A DNA stretch of 64,000 nt. Origin: Rhabdornis inornatus (lineage: Eukaryota > Chordata > Aves > Passeriformes > Rhabdornithidae). The notes under the pieces were generated by a model, which was not told the DNA's origin, ran no database searches, and saw only the letters and a list, made by a program, of their open reading frames with translations. The position numbers and the translations under genes are program-made. The DNA lies in NCBI GenBank assembly GCA_013397075.1, contig VWZS01002574.1, positions 186,001 to 250,000 of the forward strand. Reading direction: 5' to 3'. Of the stretch, positions 10,444-24,300 are shown piece after piece. Numbering within the stretch: position 1 is the first letter of the stretch; each line of letters starts with the position of its first letter.

Positions 10444-12949
10444 AGGAAATGTTATGGTTCCTCAATGCTTAGAGAAGAGTTTTATTGAACTTGAGCTCCT
10501 CAAGACAGGACAATTTAATTTGTAAGGAAACCACAAGGAAAGCATCAGATTAGTGTCAGCAAATTGCAGTTCTCAAAGGAAGCAGCACATATATTTACTG
10601 GTTTCTAGCAATGCCTCAAATGTATTCTCTGTACTTTGGTTTAATATGAAAAAATTTTTCCCAGTACTGTGACCTAATCTTTCATTATTCTCTTAAAGAA
10701 TTCAATTTAATCTGTCACTTTAATATAATATTTCAATCAAGAATACATATATTTTGTTAAACTGGGTGCTTTGCAATTTCACCCAATTCCAACAATAAAG
10801 TGTTCTTGCTCACCTGATGAAAGTTGTTCAAAAGAAGTGCTACAGGTGACCTAAGGCTGCAGGCTTTCTTGAGAGTGTTTGTTTTCTGCTCAAATGTGGC
10901 CTGATTTATATTTGGAGTTTGCTTGAACAATGTCCAGATCATCAGATGTATGCTGGGCATCTCTGGGGGTTACCTGGACTGCAGCTCTCCTGCAGCCATT
11001 CTCACCTGTTTTAGAGCTGCCCTCTCGTCTCTTCTTTTTGGTAACAGTGGGTTTCTGTCTCTTGTGTTTTGGCTCCTCACATCCTCCCTTCTATTTTTGT
11101 CTCCTACCCTGTTGTGAGCCTGGGAGAGATGAAAAGAGAGAGGGGCGGGGGAAATTTGCTTTAGATCGTACAACACCCCTTGTTTGAGAGCCACAGTTTG
11201 AGCATGAAAATCATCTCAAGAGAGGGCAGCTGAGCCATTTGAAAAAGAACCTAATTTTGATGCAATCCAAGTGATAATTGGGCTACTCAGGAGCAGCAAA
11301 GCACCAGGTGTTTGCCACTGTTCCTGCTGAATCAGGGAATGCAGGAGGGGCTCAGGAAGTCAAAGACTTAACAAATGAGTTCTGCTGCTTCAGGAGAGAT
11401 GCGTTGTTGCAAAAAACAACCAAGAAACTAAGGCAGGCAGATGTAAACATAAATACTTTTATGTTTCAGAGAACTTCCCTATATTTCTAACACATTTTTA
11501 TTTGTTATTAAATAGAGGAGCTGAAAGCAAGGATTCTAACACAATAGATTCTTGTAGAACAAAACCTTTCAGTTAATCAGCTAATCAAGCCAGGCTGGAG
11601 ATTGCTTGAATACACACAGTTCTCTTTAATTCTAATAGAATGTGTTGTATATAAGCAGCAAGGAATCTGAGGCTATGCCTCATTCAGCAGAGTGTACAAA
11701 ATCAACTTTTGTAAGGCCACCATGGGGTGTTTCCCCTGTTTAGAGAAGAATCTGATTGTTTTCCATCTGCTTTGTCTTTCCTTTGATTGTTACATTGTGC
11801 ATTTAAAAAACACACGTGTAGACAGCTGATATTTTGAAAACAGGCTTTTATGAAATCAAACACAGTCAGCTGATACCTCTTAAAAACAGCATATTTGGGG
11901 CTGCCTGTGTTGGGTGTCATCAGATTTTTAAATGTAGGCAAGTAAATAGCATAAAACTGATGAACTAGAAAATAAAAAGGGTTCACGTGCTTTATTTTGT
12001 TAGTCGGTATGGCAGTAAAATACCAAAGGATGCCGAGATGTTGTCTCCTGATATAAAGCTAAAAATGCATCACTCATAACAATATCACAAGGCAGAGAGG
12101 TTTGTCCTGTGCTCTGTGTTCATATTTCACTGCTGACTTGACAGCACACAATTATTTCAGTTTGGCTGGGGAGAAATATTAAAATCCCTTCCTTTCTTCA
12201 GAGGTTTGGGCACTTAAAACAATCCATTCTCAGTATGTAGCCGGTGCTAAAATACACCCTGTGCCTAAAGTGCTGTGGCTCTCCAGTCTGACACATTGAA
12301 TGTGCAACTTTGAAAGCAAAGGTCTGATGAGGTGACACAGTACAAATCACAACCCATGTTTTGGGAAGAAAGGCTTTCAGATGTTGTTTTCCTGGGCTTA
12401 TGAGTTTTATTTCCAAATCCTGACTTCCACTGTGGCTGGTTTTAGGGAGCAGGTTGGCAGTAAAGGTGTCACTTGGCCTGCTCTAAGCTTTAATTGGCAG
12501 TTAGACAGGTCATGCATTACAAATAAGTAAATACCAGAAGTACTTACATGTATTGTTCGGTTTTCACCCCTGAAATTCTACCTTCACAAGCAGATTATTT
12601 TCTCTAAGCACTATAGAGAGACATCTTTTCGTTCTGCTGCTTAAGGTGAAATTTAAGCCTGCAAGATTGAACTCCCAACCACTTAAACCAGCGAAATCAT
12701 AGTGCCAATAAATTAACTGTGGTGCTGAATTCACAGAATTCTGCCACTCTGTCCTTTTCCTCAAGCTCAAGGACAGCAGAGGGAGACCAGGCAGCATCAG
12801 ATGTCAGGGAAGCACCTTTGGAGTGTCCATGGATGTGTGGGTGCTGTGAGTGTGGCACTGTTCTGCAGGCAGGGTGATGGATAGATGGCTGAATATGATC
12901 CACCTGCTACCACAGCTGGACAAAATTACTTGAAGCAGGAGAAGGATTG
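10444..12949. other. Non-coding DNA, no gene seen
   Basis: Overlapping frames at 10757-11194 on both strands (60-85 codons) and at 11702-11986 minus (94 codons) are unrecognised and unsupported. No interspersed repeat was identified. Confidence 0.6.
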
Positions 12950-12993
12950 TTTTTTTTTTCCTGCCATGATGTATATAGGCAAAAAAAAAAAAA
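12950..12993. repeat. Poly-T / poly-A inverted pair
   Basis: Ten T (12950-12959) and thirteen A (12981-12993) are separated by 21 bases, so a ten-pair A-T stem is possible. The pair may simply be two unrelated homopolymers close together. Confidence 0.7.
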
Positions 12994-14761
12994 GTATTTG
13001 AATGTTTATAAGTGGGTGTTATGAATGCTCCTGGCCTTAAACACTGGCAAGTTATTGCTGTGTGCAAACATCCTTTACTGGAGGCAATGTTTGCTTCAAA
13101 ATAAAGCCTCCCACTCTGTCTTGTGAGCAGTCCAAGACTGTCTTCTGCAGGGAGAGTGGTGATCTGAGGAATCTATGTATAGCCACAAGCTCAGTGGTGT
13201 TTGGAATTGTTGGTATTAAAAAGGCTGTAGATACAAACCCTGTATTATTTTCTGACTGGAGTGTCTGAGTGATGCTTTCCTGACTTAATGAATTCTTTAA
13301 TTGGGAGAATCTGTATCCTTGAGGAGTCCAGTAACTATGAAATTTTTGACAGGCTTTGCAAATCTACTTGAAATGGACATGCATTAAAATTATAAAACAA
13401 AATTAAAAGTTTTTTTTCTTCCTTCTTTCACATTTCCAGTCACCTGCTTTGCATTTATGTCTCTTATTTAGGAAAGATTTCTATATTTTGCTTAAATGCC
13501 TTCTGCTGATGTGCTTCTCTCTGAGAGAACACCTTTCATCTTTGAAAAAACTGGAAGAACTGCACCAACTGGGACTCATGTTTGTTTGCTTCAAATATTA
13601 TTTAATGGGAATTTAAATCACCAGGTGGATAAGTGCAGAAATTATGGCAATTTGCCCAATTGCAGGAATAGCTTTAGATTTGTCCCTAAGTTTGTTCTGG
13701 CACAATTCCTAATTCATTTGCCAGCTGGTCAGCCATACCCTTGATTGCTGTTTCTGCAGGTGCCAACTCCATCCCTGCTGCTGGTATCTCTATTTATTTA
13801 CCTATTGAAGTGTTTAGTTGGTTTAAGTCTTTTTCTCTTAGGATGTGGTACTCATTTTGCAAAGGTTTACCTGTGATTAGAGAGAGCAGCAGAGCCTGAT
13901 ACAGAGCCCACGGAGTCCATAGGAAGGAGAATGCTTTGCTCAAAATATAGATCTGTTATGATTCTTCCTGGTTAGACTAATGTTAATCTCCCAGGAAGGC
14001 TTATAAGGTTATTTTTCATGTTTGATTTTCCTTCTGCTGCCTTCTTTAAAAGGAGAGGAAAAAAATACCCCCAAATTATTTTATCTACTTTATTCCAACT
14101 TTAACAATTTTATACAGTGGAACTCCAGAGTATCTCAAGCTGCTCATATTTGAAATGAAAACCTCTGCAATTTGTAAACTGTCAAACTTAATACAACATC
14201 TTAGTGTTAATAGGATTTTATTGACTTCTACCATCAGCAGAGGAAGAGGTTGATAAAGTGCCACAAAGGAAATGAAGATACAATACTCATTTTACTTGCA
14301 TCTCCAGAGCTGTGTAAATTTGATTGCTGAATTTATGGTAATCCAGCTCATTGGCCATTGCTCTTCTGGGGAAGTGGGAACACGAGAGGATTTCTGGAAA
14401 TGAGAGTGACTTTACTGAGCTGCAAACCCAGACTTTGTGGAGATTTTATGAGAACAGATTAAAGTCCTGGTGTCCAGCTGCTGTGAGAGAACACGAGGCT
14501 GCACTGTATTATTTATTTCATATGTTTTTGCTGATATTCTGCCTGCTTTCCTCTTCTCTGCTCCCACAGGCAGCTTCATTTGCACAGCTATTTTTGAGTG
14601 TTGTTGATAGAATTAGTGCAGTAGAATGAACAAGACTAAGAATATTAAGAAAGTGAAGCAAAGTGACAATGTGAACCTTGTGACACTTGCAAATTAAGTT
14701 GCTTTTTTCCCCTCCTCTGTGTTCAGTGAAGGCACAGCCAAATATTCACAGGCTTTAAAAT
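12994..14761. other. Non-coding DNA; strong lone splice-acceptor-like site
   Basis: No gene is supported. At about 14540-14570 a long pyrimidine tract ends in CTCCCACAG followed by GCAGCTTC. This is a good match to a 3' splice site, and it sits inside a 92-codon frame (14351-14629). No matching donor defines an exon after it, so it may be a decoy or belong to a non-coding transcript. Confidence 0.5.
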
Positions 14762-14770
14762 GGGGGGGGG
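14762..14770 (+). repeat. G9 homopolymer
   Basis: Nine consecutive G in otherwise AT-rich DNA. Length is slippage-prone. Confidence 0.85.
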
Positions 14771-16831
14771 AGGTTGTAAATTAAATACAACACCACAGCC
14801 CCTGGAGATTAGGAAAAAAAACCCATGAGGTGACAAATACTAATGATAACACCATTCAGAGACAAAAACGTGGTGCTTTGCCTTTCGTGTTTTTGAAGTG
14901 GCTGTTACAGGTGTTTGATGTTTTAACCATTCTGTAAGTGTGGAATTGAAATAGCTTGGGTTTTTCTGATAGTAAATTTTACTACATTTCATCATTATTT
15001 TGTTTTCTAGATTATTTAAATGTGAAAGATTTTTAAATTATAAAGCCAGAAGTATTTCAGGTTAAAGGAAATCTACCCATGAAGTATCAGCATACACTGA
15101 TATGAGTATGTACTCTGTGCTGATAGCAACAACATTGAAAAGACACAGGAAAGTATTTATCTAGCTATGAGAATGATTCATGAGCCTGAGCTTGTCTTTG
15201 GGATTTGCTTTGAGAGCTCTGGTGGTACCTGCAGGTGAGACATTGTCAGACCCAGCACAGCCGTGGTGCTGCTGGCACTCACACAATGTGAGCAAGGGAT
15301 GGTGGCTGCTGTGAGTGAGGAACAGTCAACATCCCTGCTTGGCTCACAAGGAGGATTAGGATTCTTCCATTTTCATTCTTTATATTTCCCAAACAGAACA
15401 AACTTTAGCAATCAAATCTGAATTTTCTGAGGGACTAAAGTTTTTCTAAAACCTGAAGAGGCCTGTTTGAATTTGAAGGAACCACACTGGAAAAAAGATG
15501 CTGCACTTACCAGGACATAGAGATTCTCGATTGAAATGCCAAGATAAAATTATTACTTGTGTGTGTCCTCAGGCACTGCCTGGCACCCTGTGGGTGCTGC
15601 AAGATTAAGCTCATGGCCAGGGAGGTGTTTTAACTATACAGAAAATAAGCAGAGGAAATTTAGGAGTGTGCATTGAAAAAATGTTTCTTGATTGGCAGCT
15701 GAGAATCTAAAATGGAAAGGGATGTGTTTTGTGCCTTGTGTGTGACTTCTCTTTTGAACTGTCTGATTTTAACATGGGATTCTCCTGTGCTATTAATGGT
15801 AAAGCAGTGTAAACACTGTGGTCTCTCAGGAAAGTTCAGCACTGGTGTTATAGAAATCAGTACAGCACAATCTCATTACTGGCTACATCTGATTTATTTT
15901 TTGTGGTTTCAAAATGCCTTCTGTGGCTCATTCACAAGTTTCTCTCCTTTCATCTCAGAAAATTAGTCCACTTTAATCAGACAAAATCATGTATTTCATG
16001 AACAACAGGGTATTACTTAGCAGATGGGCTTTTATTCCTTTAATTTGGAAGCAGAAATGCCTAATGAGATGTGGTTCAAGATTTTCATATAACCTAGTTA
16101 CAATCCATTTTCACATATTTTATCCACCTGGAGTGTCCTTTTACTCTGACTGCTCCTAGTTGCCCTCTTCTTTGCTGGTGCAGTTGATCCCTGGAAAAAG
16201 CAAAGTTTTCTACAATAATGTCTGTAATTAGAGTGTAATATTGCTGTAATTATTCTGGGATATAGTTTTGGGTTAAACTTTCTAAAATAAAGTTTTTTTG
16301 CAACCTTAGTTTCAGCACTTTTCATTTTAAAATGAAGCAACAAACCATAAAGGAAAGAGAACAATGCAGATCAAGCAAAGGCATAAGTTGCTATTTCAGT
16401 CCTTTCTATGCAATAGCAAAAAGTGCATTTCTCATTATTTCAGGAATAAACATGTCACCTCCAGGAAAAGGAAGAATGAGGTGTAAGCCTGGGAAAATGA
16501 AGACTGTAAGCAAATGATTAAAGGTTAAGGACATGCTCTGAAGTTACACAGACAGTTCTCCCCTGGAGCTGGTTTGACAGATTTTAGGTTGGCCAAGAAC
16601 TTTCCATCAAGAGTTGGTTCTTTCTCACTAAAAGAAAAAGAGTTCTTGTTTCTCTCAGCTCCCTGAGGTTTGGTGGTTTGAGATTATCTGATATGATCTG
16701 AAATAACCTGGGTGATGGATTCTAATTGCCAGCATCCCCGAGTTTTGTGATCACTTCAATTTTTAGTGGGAACCTCCCACATGATTAGGAATGCTTTTTC
16801 TACACTGCAAATCCTTTAAAAGACTTCATTT
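14771..16831. other. Non-coding DNA, no gene seen
   Basis: Short overlapping frames at 15660-15966 and 16098-16517 on both strands are unrecognised. A minus-strand splice-donor-like sequence (CTG then GTAAGTGC) lies near 15500 but no partnering acceptor or frame was found. Confidence 0.6.
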
Positions 16832-16842
16832 CCCCCCCCCCC
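16832..16842 (+). repeat. C11 homopolymer
   Basis: Eleven consecutive C, which is G11 on the minus strand. It lies within a 62-codon minus frame that is not credible as coding. Confidence 0.85.
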
Positions 16843-19221
16843 ACAATGTATTCAAGAAACAAATTTTCTGTTTTTAAACTCACAAGCATTAAGAAAAGTG
16901 AAGAAAGGTTTTGTAGTTTCTTAAACCCAGAGCTGAATGCATAACCTTGATTTATAGATTTGAAATCTCTGAAATAATATTGGTCCATACCTCAGGTTTC
17001 TATGAAATTCCATTGGAATGCCTAGCTGGTTTTTTGGGGACGTTTTTTACTGGTTTTGTTTCACATAGGAAATCCTGGTGAAGTCAAACTCTTGGAATGC
17101 AAGATTTGCTGTTGGAAAGTGAGGGCCACGAATTCTGTGAGACAATGACCTGTGCCAGGGAGGCACTGCTGCACTCCCTGTTGGCTGGGTTGGGGTGAAC
17201 TCTATCATCATGGACATTTGTCTCCACTTGGAGAACATCTGAGAGGGAAGGTTGTGAGATTTTTGTGTCAGACACAAAGCCTACAGCAAGTATCTGCCAA
17301 GTTACCCAAGTGCACATGTATCCAGTGTCTCCCACTTATGTCACTTTTATGCAGAAAAGACAAGAAATTTAGTAATGCCCAAGTTATGTTATATTTGCTG
17401 TAGTGTTTCAATTTGTTTCATGTCTCTGAGCAAGACTTTAAAACAGAGTGTGCATTTATGTGTGTATATATGCATACATTGACTATTCTCCTTTTATATA
17501 AACAATACTTAGCACAAAAATTGAAAAACAGAGTGATTCAATGTTTGGAACACGCAGTTTGAATCTGAAATAATCTGTAGGTGACAGGGTTTTTGTAGAG
17601 TATTCTGCAATATTTCCATCTGAAACCACTTGTCTGAGAGGAAGCATTTCTGTGTCTGTGTAATCAGTACCCAGATAAGAGATTTTGAAAGTGCTGCACG
17701 AGAATTAATTTATCTGTTTATGTCTCTACCCTGTCCAGGTAGTCCTGTAGCCTCACAGTTAAATAACCTGCTTGGGAAATTTCATTTTAAATAATAATTC
17801 CTATGTGAAAGTACATAGTGATTCATAACACGAAATGAGTTTTCATTCTTGCATTGGCCAGAGAATTTACAGGGCACTGCTGTAACTCTGAGATCTTCAG
17901 CAGGACCTGTGCTTTGGTCTTTGGGTTGTTTGGTTTCTGGCTATTGGATGTAAAGCTGGTAGCAGTGGAATTCAAAACTTGCTGGAATCAGACTGAACCT
18001 CCTCCTCTTGGAAACCTTCACCAAGTTCACAGCATTTACTGCCTTGATTTCAAGCAGCAAAACTGTTCAAGTAGTGTGAGGGAATTAGTTGAAGGTGAGC
18101 TACTAAACATTTGAGAGCTTGTTTATGATACAGAACACATCTTGGAAAATTTGGTCTAGATATGTCAAGTAATCAGAAAATACTCTTAAAGAAAAGGCAT
18201 TTTCTTGTGTTTGGTGGTTTGAATTTTCCTCCCTCCCTTATCCCTGTTTCATAAAACCAGAGTTCACCATTTGTCTGTAACCCCAACTCATCATCATCCC
18301 CCATCACCCCCAAAAATACACTTGTGAAAGTTTTAAATAAGTAACCTTTTTCCCATTGCAGTTATTCTGGTGGAAGTTTAAAGCTGAACTTTGTACTAAA
18401 ATGGTAGTTTTGTTGAATCAATAAGCTTCTATCCATTTTCATCTCTAGTTCTAGAGGAAGCTTGTTTGCACTGTTTGGTTTACTTTGAATGTTAAATATC
18501 AAATCAGCTTGACATACAAGCTAAAACTTGGGCAACACCTCCATGTTTCTCAAAATGAGTTTTAAATTGTTTTCTTTAAGCTGAGATTAAATATGCATTG
18601 GTTTAGGTTCATTGTTCTTTATCCTAGCTATTTTTTTCCTGCCTCAACTCTGAGAAAATGGATTAGAAAATTTACAAAACAAATGACAAAGTTTCAAAAA
18701 GACTCATGATTTGCATCTTGGGTTTTGTTCCACAAAGCAGAAGTTGTTTTTTTACATATACACACGCATATAAACATGTTGCCTGATGACTGTATTTGAT
18801 TGAAAATACTGATACAATATTCCTCAGTGCTTTAATTGTTATTTTTCATAAGAATATTCCTTGCTTTGGATGTTTGTTTTTCTGTGGCTTTAAATGTCAA
18901 TTTCACATAACACCATAAACTCCAATGTAACATATAGGACATAATGTCTCCCAACAGTAATGCTTTGAAAAATTTTGGGGTTATAATCTTCTACAAGCAT
19001 GGGAACATTTATTTTCTATTAATAAAAGACATATCTAACAGTTCCCCTGATATTCAGAAACTTTAAAATAAGACAGGAGTTTGATAATAGAAGCAACCCC
19101 TGAGGTGTTTCCCCAGTTATAACTGTTTATGTTCTTCCAGCTGATGCTCTCAGCCTGAGAAAACTTCCCCCAAAACTTTCAGGAGGCTGAAATTGACTGC
19201 CTTACTTCCACTGAAGTGCCT
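16843..19221. other. Non-coding DNA with one small hairpin
   Basis: A compact inverted repeat lies at 17156-17180: CAGGGAG and CTCCCTG arms (7 bp) around an 11-base loop. It extends outward by GCC/GGC across a two-base bulge. The stem is too short for a typical microRNA precursor. Alternating TG/TA sequence occurs near 17452-17475. A 74-86 codon class of frames at 17047-17403 and 17854-18114 is unrecognised. Confidence 0.55.
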
Positions 19222-19250
19222 GGGTTTTTTTGGTGGTTTTTTTTTTTTTG
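19222..19250. repeat. G/T-rich low-complexity tract
   Basis: GGG, T7, GGTGG and then a run of about 13 T. Same plus-strand G/T orientation as the other tracts. Confidence 0.8.
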
Positions 19251-21949
19251 TGAAGTGAAAATTAAATCAGGTAATTTAGGAGTCTAATCCTTAGCACTCG
19301 TGGAGCAAATCTTCTGTGTCTTAGTGGAACGAATTATCCTGCCAGGTTTGGGTATCACTTTCTGCTCGTTGAGATTAGATGAAAAATAAATGCTGCTGAT
19401 GGATGGGGCAGCATCCCTGCAGGCACAGGGCTGAGGCTCTGCTCCAGCTAGCCACACGTGCCTGTTTCCCTGGCATCCTGTCTCAGCAGCAAGGTTGGAG
19501 TTTTCTGCTGAACAGGGGCCTTTTTCATCTCTCTGCTGTTTCATTTGATGCATATTTTAGGAACTCATGTCACTTACGATACTGAAGATGTTCCTCATCT
19601 ATCCCCAAAGTGGTGAGTAGCACCAGCCCTGCTTTAGACATTTCCCTGCCCTCCATAAACTTCAGTACATGTTCCCATCCCAGATTGTTCTGTATTGTAA
19701 TGCTAATATTTATTGGATTATTTATTGTAACATCCTAGCACTAAATTTTCTATCAGATATTACTGTACCTTGCAAAATAATTTATGGACTCTTCGGTTTT
19801 CTTTTCTTTTGAATTCTTCTGTTTCTTCTGTGCTAGCTAGGTGTATATCACTTTGGTTTATCACTGTAACTGAGCAATGTAATAAAGCATTCCCTTGTTT
19901 CCCTCTTCTGTTTTCTCCTTTGAATTATACATCTTTCCATTTGCTTATTCTCTTTCTAATGTCTCCACTCTGGGTTACACCAGGTCCTGATTCACCATTC
20001 TTTTTCTGCCCACTCCTCATAGTTCCTCCCTGAATATCTTTTGTGTCCTGACCTCGTAGCCTTTTCCTTGATTCCTTCAGTGAACTGAGATTTGAAATGG
20101 GTCTGGCATTGACCCTTGGGTTGGTGCAGGCAGGATCTTGGCTCTTGGAGCACTGGGCCAGCAAAACTTGGTCCGCAGAACTGACTGAATGTGCACAGGG
20201 AAGAGATCTGATGAGTAAGACATTGCCAGGCTGACTGTGACTTGTCTGAATGATGTGTTAAGGTTTCTAAACAATAAATAACTCAGCCAGCATGAAAGTG
20301 CAGAGTGTAGCTCTTGCTAATTTCATAAGACCCAGTCTTAAATCCGAGTGTGTGTAGTAAAGCTGATTTCACATCAGCACATCCCAGTGCCACTGCTGGA
20401 GCCTTTACCAGAACATCTCAGGCTCATGGAGTTTACTGGTGCAGTAAAAGGGGAGGGGAATAGCTTGTGTAATGCACCAAATACTTACTGTGATGGCCTG
20501 CTCAATAGGGAATAGCACTGAAGAGGAATCTAAAAAATGGGTCCAATTTTACCTACCAGTTCTGTTCTGGCATGTGGAGAAGTTTGCCCTTCCCATTAGA
20601 AGGTAAACAGAGGTGTGGATCTCATTTTTGTTTTATCATCCCTCCTTAGACAGCAGCAGAAGGAATATTAGTCCAGAAGCCAATGCCACTGTTCATGGCA
20701 GCAGAGAATTTTTCAGCTTCTGCCATGATAATTAGTGCTAATACAGTGCTTGAACAATGAAGTTGTGAAAACAGTTATGTGTGCAATTTTTGAATTGCAC
20801 CAAGTAAAATTTACTTCTTTCCTCAAATTTTCCTCAAACTGGGGTTAGAAATTATTTCATCAAAGATAAGATGGCACACTGAGTCTTCTTGTGCAATTCA
20901 CTTGGAAATACACCTGAAAAATAGCAAACATTACAAAAAGGATCTGAGTTTTCCAGCTGTTTAATTTCTGCCACTTCTGGTTTGTTCCCCCAAGAGTGAG
21001 AGGGTGTGATGTGGTTACAAAGGGTACAACTCAGCACTGACACAGGAGCTTTAGGAGCTGTAAATAGGCTTTACACAAGTATATGTTGTTTTCTTTGGTA
21101 ATCACTGTTTATCCTCAAGCTACTTACACACCAAAATTAATATTGTTCATCAGGCTTCTTCTTTTGAATGCCTCTCAGTTGTAATGCCTTCAATGTACAA
21201 GAAACAAATTAATAGGGACTTTAGATAGTTTGATTTCTTCTGACATCTATTCTTATCTTCTGAGTAACCTGGCAGTCAGCTGTCTCATGGACCTCAGGTT
21301 TTCTTCTTCCTGGTGACAGAAATGAGGAGTGTTAGAAGAGCATTCCTGATGTCTCTGCATTCATTTAATATTGCTGGTCTGGTCTTTAATGGTTTATTGT
21401 AATAGAATCTTTAAAATTTGGCCAAATACTCCTGTGCAGAATTGCTTTTAAATGTCAAGAAAGCACAGAATTTATGCAAAGCCCCCTGTTCTTCTGGTAA
21501 CATTGGCTCCACCCTACTGATGTTTGAATAACTTTTTAAAGTCAAGATGCTGTTAGGTTATTTTCTTCTGAAGTTCAGAGGAGGAAAACAAAACAAAACT
21601 CCTTCCCTGTGGAAGCACAGTCCTTGCATAAAAACTGTAGGATCTTTGGGAACACTTCTGGCACTGTGGAGCCACTTCATGTTCTCCCTGTGTTTAGTTT
21701 AACCCCGGATGCATAAAATGTAATTTATGTACCATGTAACTGTGCCTTGAGAAGTTTTCCTAATTCCTCCCAAAGGATTTCTTAAGAACGAGTAAAAGCT
21801 GTCACCTTAAATGTGCTGAGACAGGAAGGAGGTGTCTTAGTGTGTATTCTTAGAATTTTTCCTCTTTTATTTCCTTAAAAGTGTATTTTGCTTTCAAGTA
21901 TTGGTTGACTATGTAAAGTCATTTGACAACAAAGGCCCGAAGTTCACTG
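19251..21949. other. Non-coding DNA, no gene seen
   Basis: Frames of 60-89 codons overlap on both strands at 19284-20274 and one lies at 20852-21043. None is recognised. No repeat family was identified. Confidence 0.6.
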
Positions 21950-21966
21950 CTTATCCTATGGATAAG
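21950..21966. promoter_or_regulatory. Palindromic pair of GATA sites
   Basis: CTTATCC (21950-21956), a 3-base spacer TAT and GGATAAG (21960-21966) form a perfect inverted repeat with 7-bp arms. Each arm contains a GATAA core, one on each strand. GATA-family zinc-finger proteins are known to bind paired and palindromic GATA sites. Function is inferred from the motif only, and a 17-bp palindrome of this kind may occur by chance. Confidence 0.3.
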
Positions 21967-24300
21967 AAAATAGCTGCACATTTTTTGTGTGTCTAATAAT
22001 GCCAGAGGTAAGGGAATCTCTGAGTCAGACTTTTGAAGACATTTAACATATCTGGCTTTTGATACACCCATGCATAAAGTGGAGATATGAAATCTTGCAT
22101 GGGCTTCAAAACTAACAAAAGCATAGGCTGCTTTACAGCTGTTTCTATAATGCTCTGTAGTCTCAGAGGGCTGCTAGGTGTGAATAAAGCTCTTTTTGTA
22201 AGGTTGGAGATCTAGCAGCCTCAAAGTGTGCAGTGGGAACTGAGAGCTTTTGTGGTGCATCAATCCCATTGGGATGCAGTGAGACTCATTTCCAAAAGAA
22301 CTTAAACAACCGCGGAATTGTCACTGCTTGGGTGCTTTTGAAAATAGTACCTCAGGAAATGTAAAAGCAAACTGTGAAGAGAGAACTTGGTGGTTCAGAA
22401 GTGCAGCAGCAGGTGATGGATGCATGACAGGCAACTTCTTCCCCTGAGCTAAAACACAATCAACTTCCAGGAAATGCTAAATGTGAATACAGGATTTTAG
22501 CGAGAAAATCAGTTATTCCCAGAAGAAAGTAGTAAGACTCAACACCTCTGTTCATCTTGGATAGATTTTCTCTTTTTATGTATTTTATATATTTATAATT
22601 CTTTACTATTTTTCTATTTTTGCATGCACAACACTTGTAGCCTACTTGTAGTTTGAACACTGAGCTGCTATTCAAGGAAGATGGAGCTGATTTCTTTTGG
22701 CTTCTCACTAATGTGTCACTGAGATGGGCTTTACTAGCTGTCAGGCATTTCAAAATATCCTACAAGGCTTTGATTTTAATTGAGTAATAAAAAGGTCATG
22801 CCAGTCTAGAAACCTGAAAACTTTGGATGATGCAGCCAAAACATCTCTGGCCATGCAGTTAAATTCACCTGAGAAGTATTTTTTGCATGAAATTAGGAAC
22901 ATATTTCTGTTGGAATAACTGCTATGGATGAGTTATTTGGCTTGACTTTGATTCCAAAAGAGCAGGAAAATTGAAGATGATTTTGCTGGATTTTTTTTCT
23001 CTGCTTTCTTCTGGAAAATCTGATTAAACCTCTTTCTAACCATTCCTCCCTAGAGGTCTCATTTACTACTAAGAAATTTTAACATTGCTTTTGAACTGCA
23101 AAAAAATTGCAACACAAGCAACATTTTAATGATTACCTGGTTATATTTAACATCCATAAAAATTCTCTTGTTTAGGGAGCTCAAAATAATGGAAAATATA
23201 TTGGTTTTAAATTATGTATGGACCATTGAAGTGGAGCACAATCAGAAGAAAGACATTTCTTGTAAAACAGCTTTGGCTGAAATAAGCCTCTTGTCTAACT
23301 CAATTATCATGGGCAATTTTTGAATGTTGCATTGAACTCAGAGTGTTGTGCACAAGAGGTCCTTCATCAAATGCATGATCCTTGTGTAGTTAAAGGCAGG
23401 ATTCTGTGTCTCCAGAATCCAGCCATTCAAGGGACTAACACTTTGTGTGAGCAGTTAAGGGGAGAGGACAATTTTTTGGCTGCTAATGAGTGTGACCAGA
23501 GCAGTAGCACCAAGAGAACTACTCCCAGTGCTCGTGGTGTGGGATGAGCAGCTGGAATTCTTCCCATCTCTGTTGCTCCCATGCAAAATTCACTTTAAAC
23601 TCCCTTACCTGCAAGCTGTAATGCAATCCAGACCAGTGAAATGGTACTTTCCTGAAGTAATTTATCCCCAACACTGGGTTTTGGTCACTGTTTCTTGCCT
23701 TTCTTGCACCCAGTAAAATGCTGACATGTTAATAGGTGACATTAAAACAATCTGTGGGCAGCTGTAAGACTTGATGTCTGTCTTGGACTGATAAGCTGTT
23801 AGCAGCACACATTCTTCAGTAAATACATTGTGTTTTAACACCTAAAGGGCCCAAGGGCTCACACAATTTGAATTTGTGGTGCAGTTTGTTGTGACTTAGA
23901 GGGCACATCCAGTGTTCTGGCCCAGGGACCAGTGGAAGGACAGAGTTCATGGTGTGTTTTCTGGCCTTGCTTGTGACTTTCCATATTTTGTGCCAGGGTG
24001 GCAGTGCATCTGTCACAGCAGAGGTGGTGGCAGGAGTGTTTGTGCAGGGAAACCAAAGCTTTTGTGCAGGGTGTGAGCTCTGTTCTGCTCTGGGGTGGGA
24101 AGATGAGGGTGAGACAGGGAAGCAAAGCCCCAGTGGCAGAGCACTGAGCAGGGATGGGGTGGCTGCTGGGACAGTGAATTCCAGCACGGACAGACACTGC
24201 AGAGCTTTTCACTCAGGTCTTTCAGACTCAATGACAGCTTGAGTAAATGGAGTGAAGAGTGGCAAGTGTTTTGGTTTCTTTGTCTCTCCCTCGAAGTTAG
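21967..24300. other. Non-coding DNA with a GC-richer patch
   Basis: A GC-richer patch at about 23880-24240 contains overlapping frames of 72-123 codons in several phases on both strands. Crowding of frames in all phases is what stop-poor GC-rich sequence produces, and none is recognised. It runs directly into the CR1 fragment at 24301, so part of it could be a more decayed extension of that element. Confidence 0.55.

Noticed and set aside
14540..14629. Strong splice-acceptor-like sequence
   Set aside because: No matching donor or conserved frame follows, so no exon can be defined.
17154..17185. Small hairpin considered as a microRNA precursor
   Set aside because: The stem is only about 7-10 pairs, far shorter than a typical precursor, and no known mature sequence is present.
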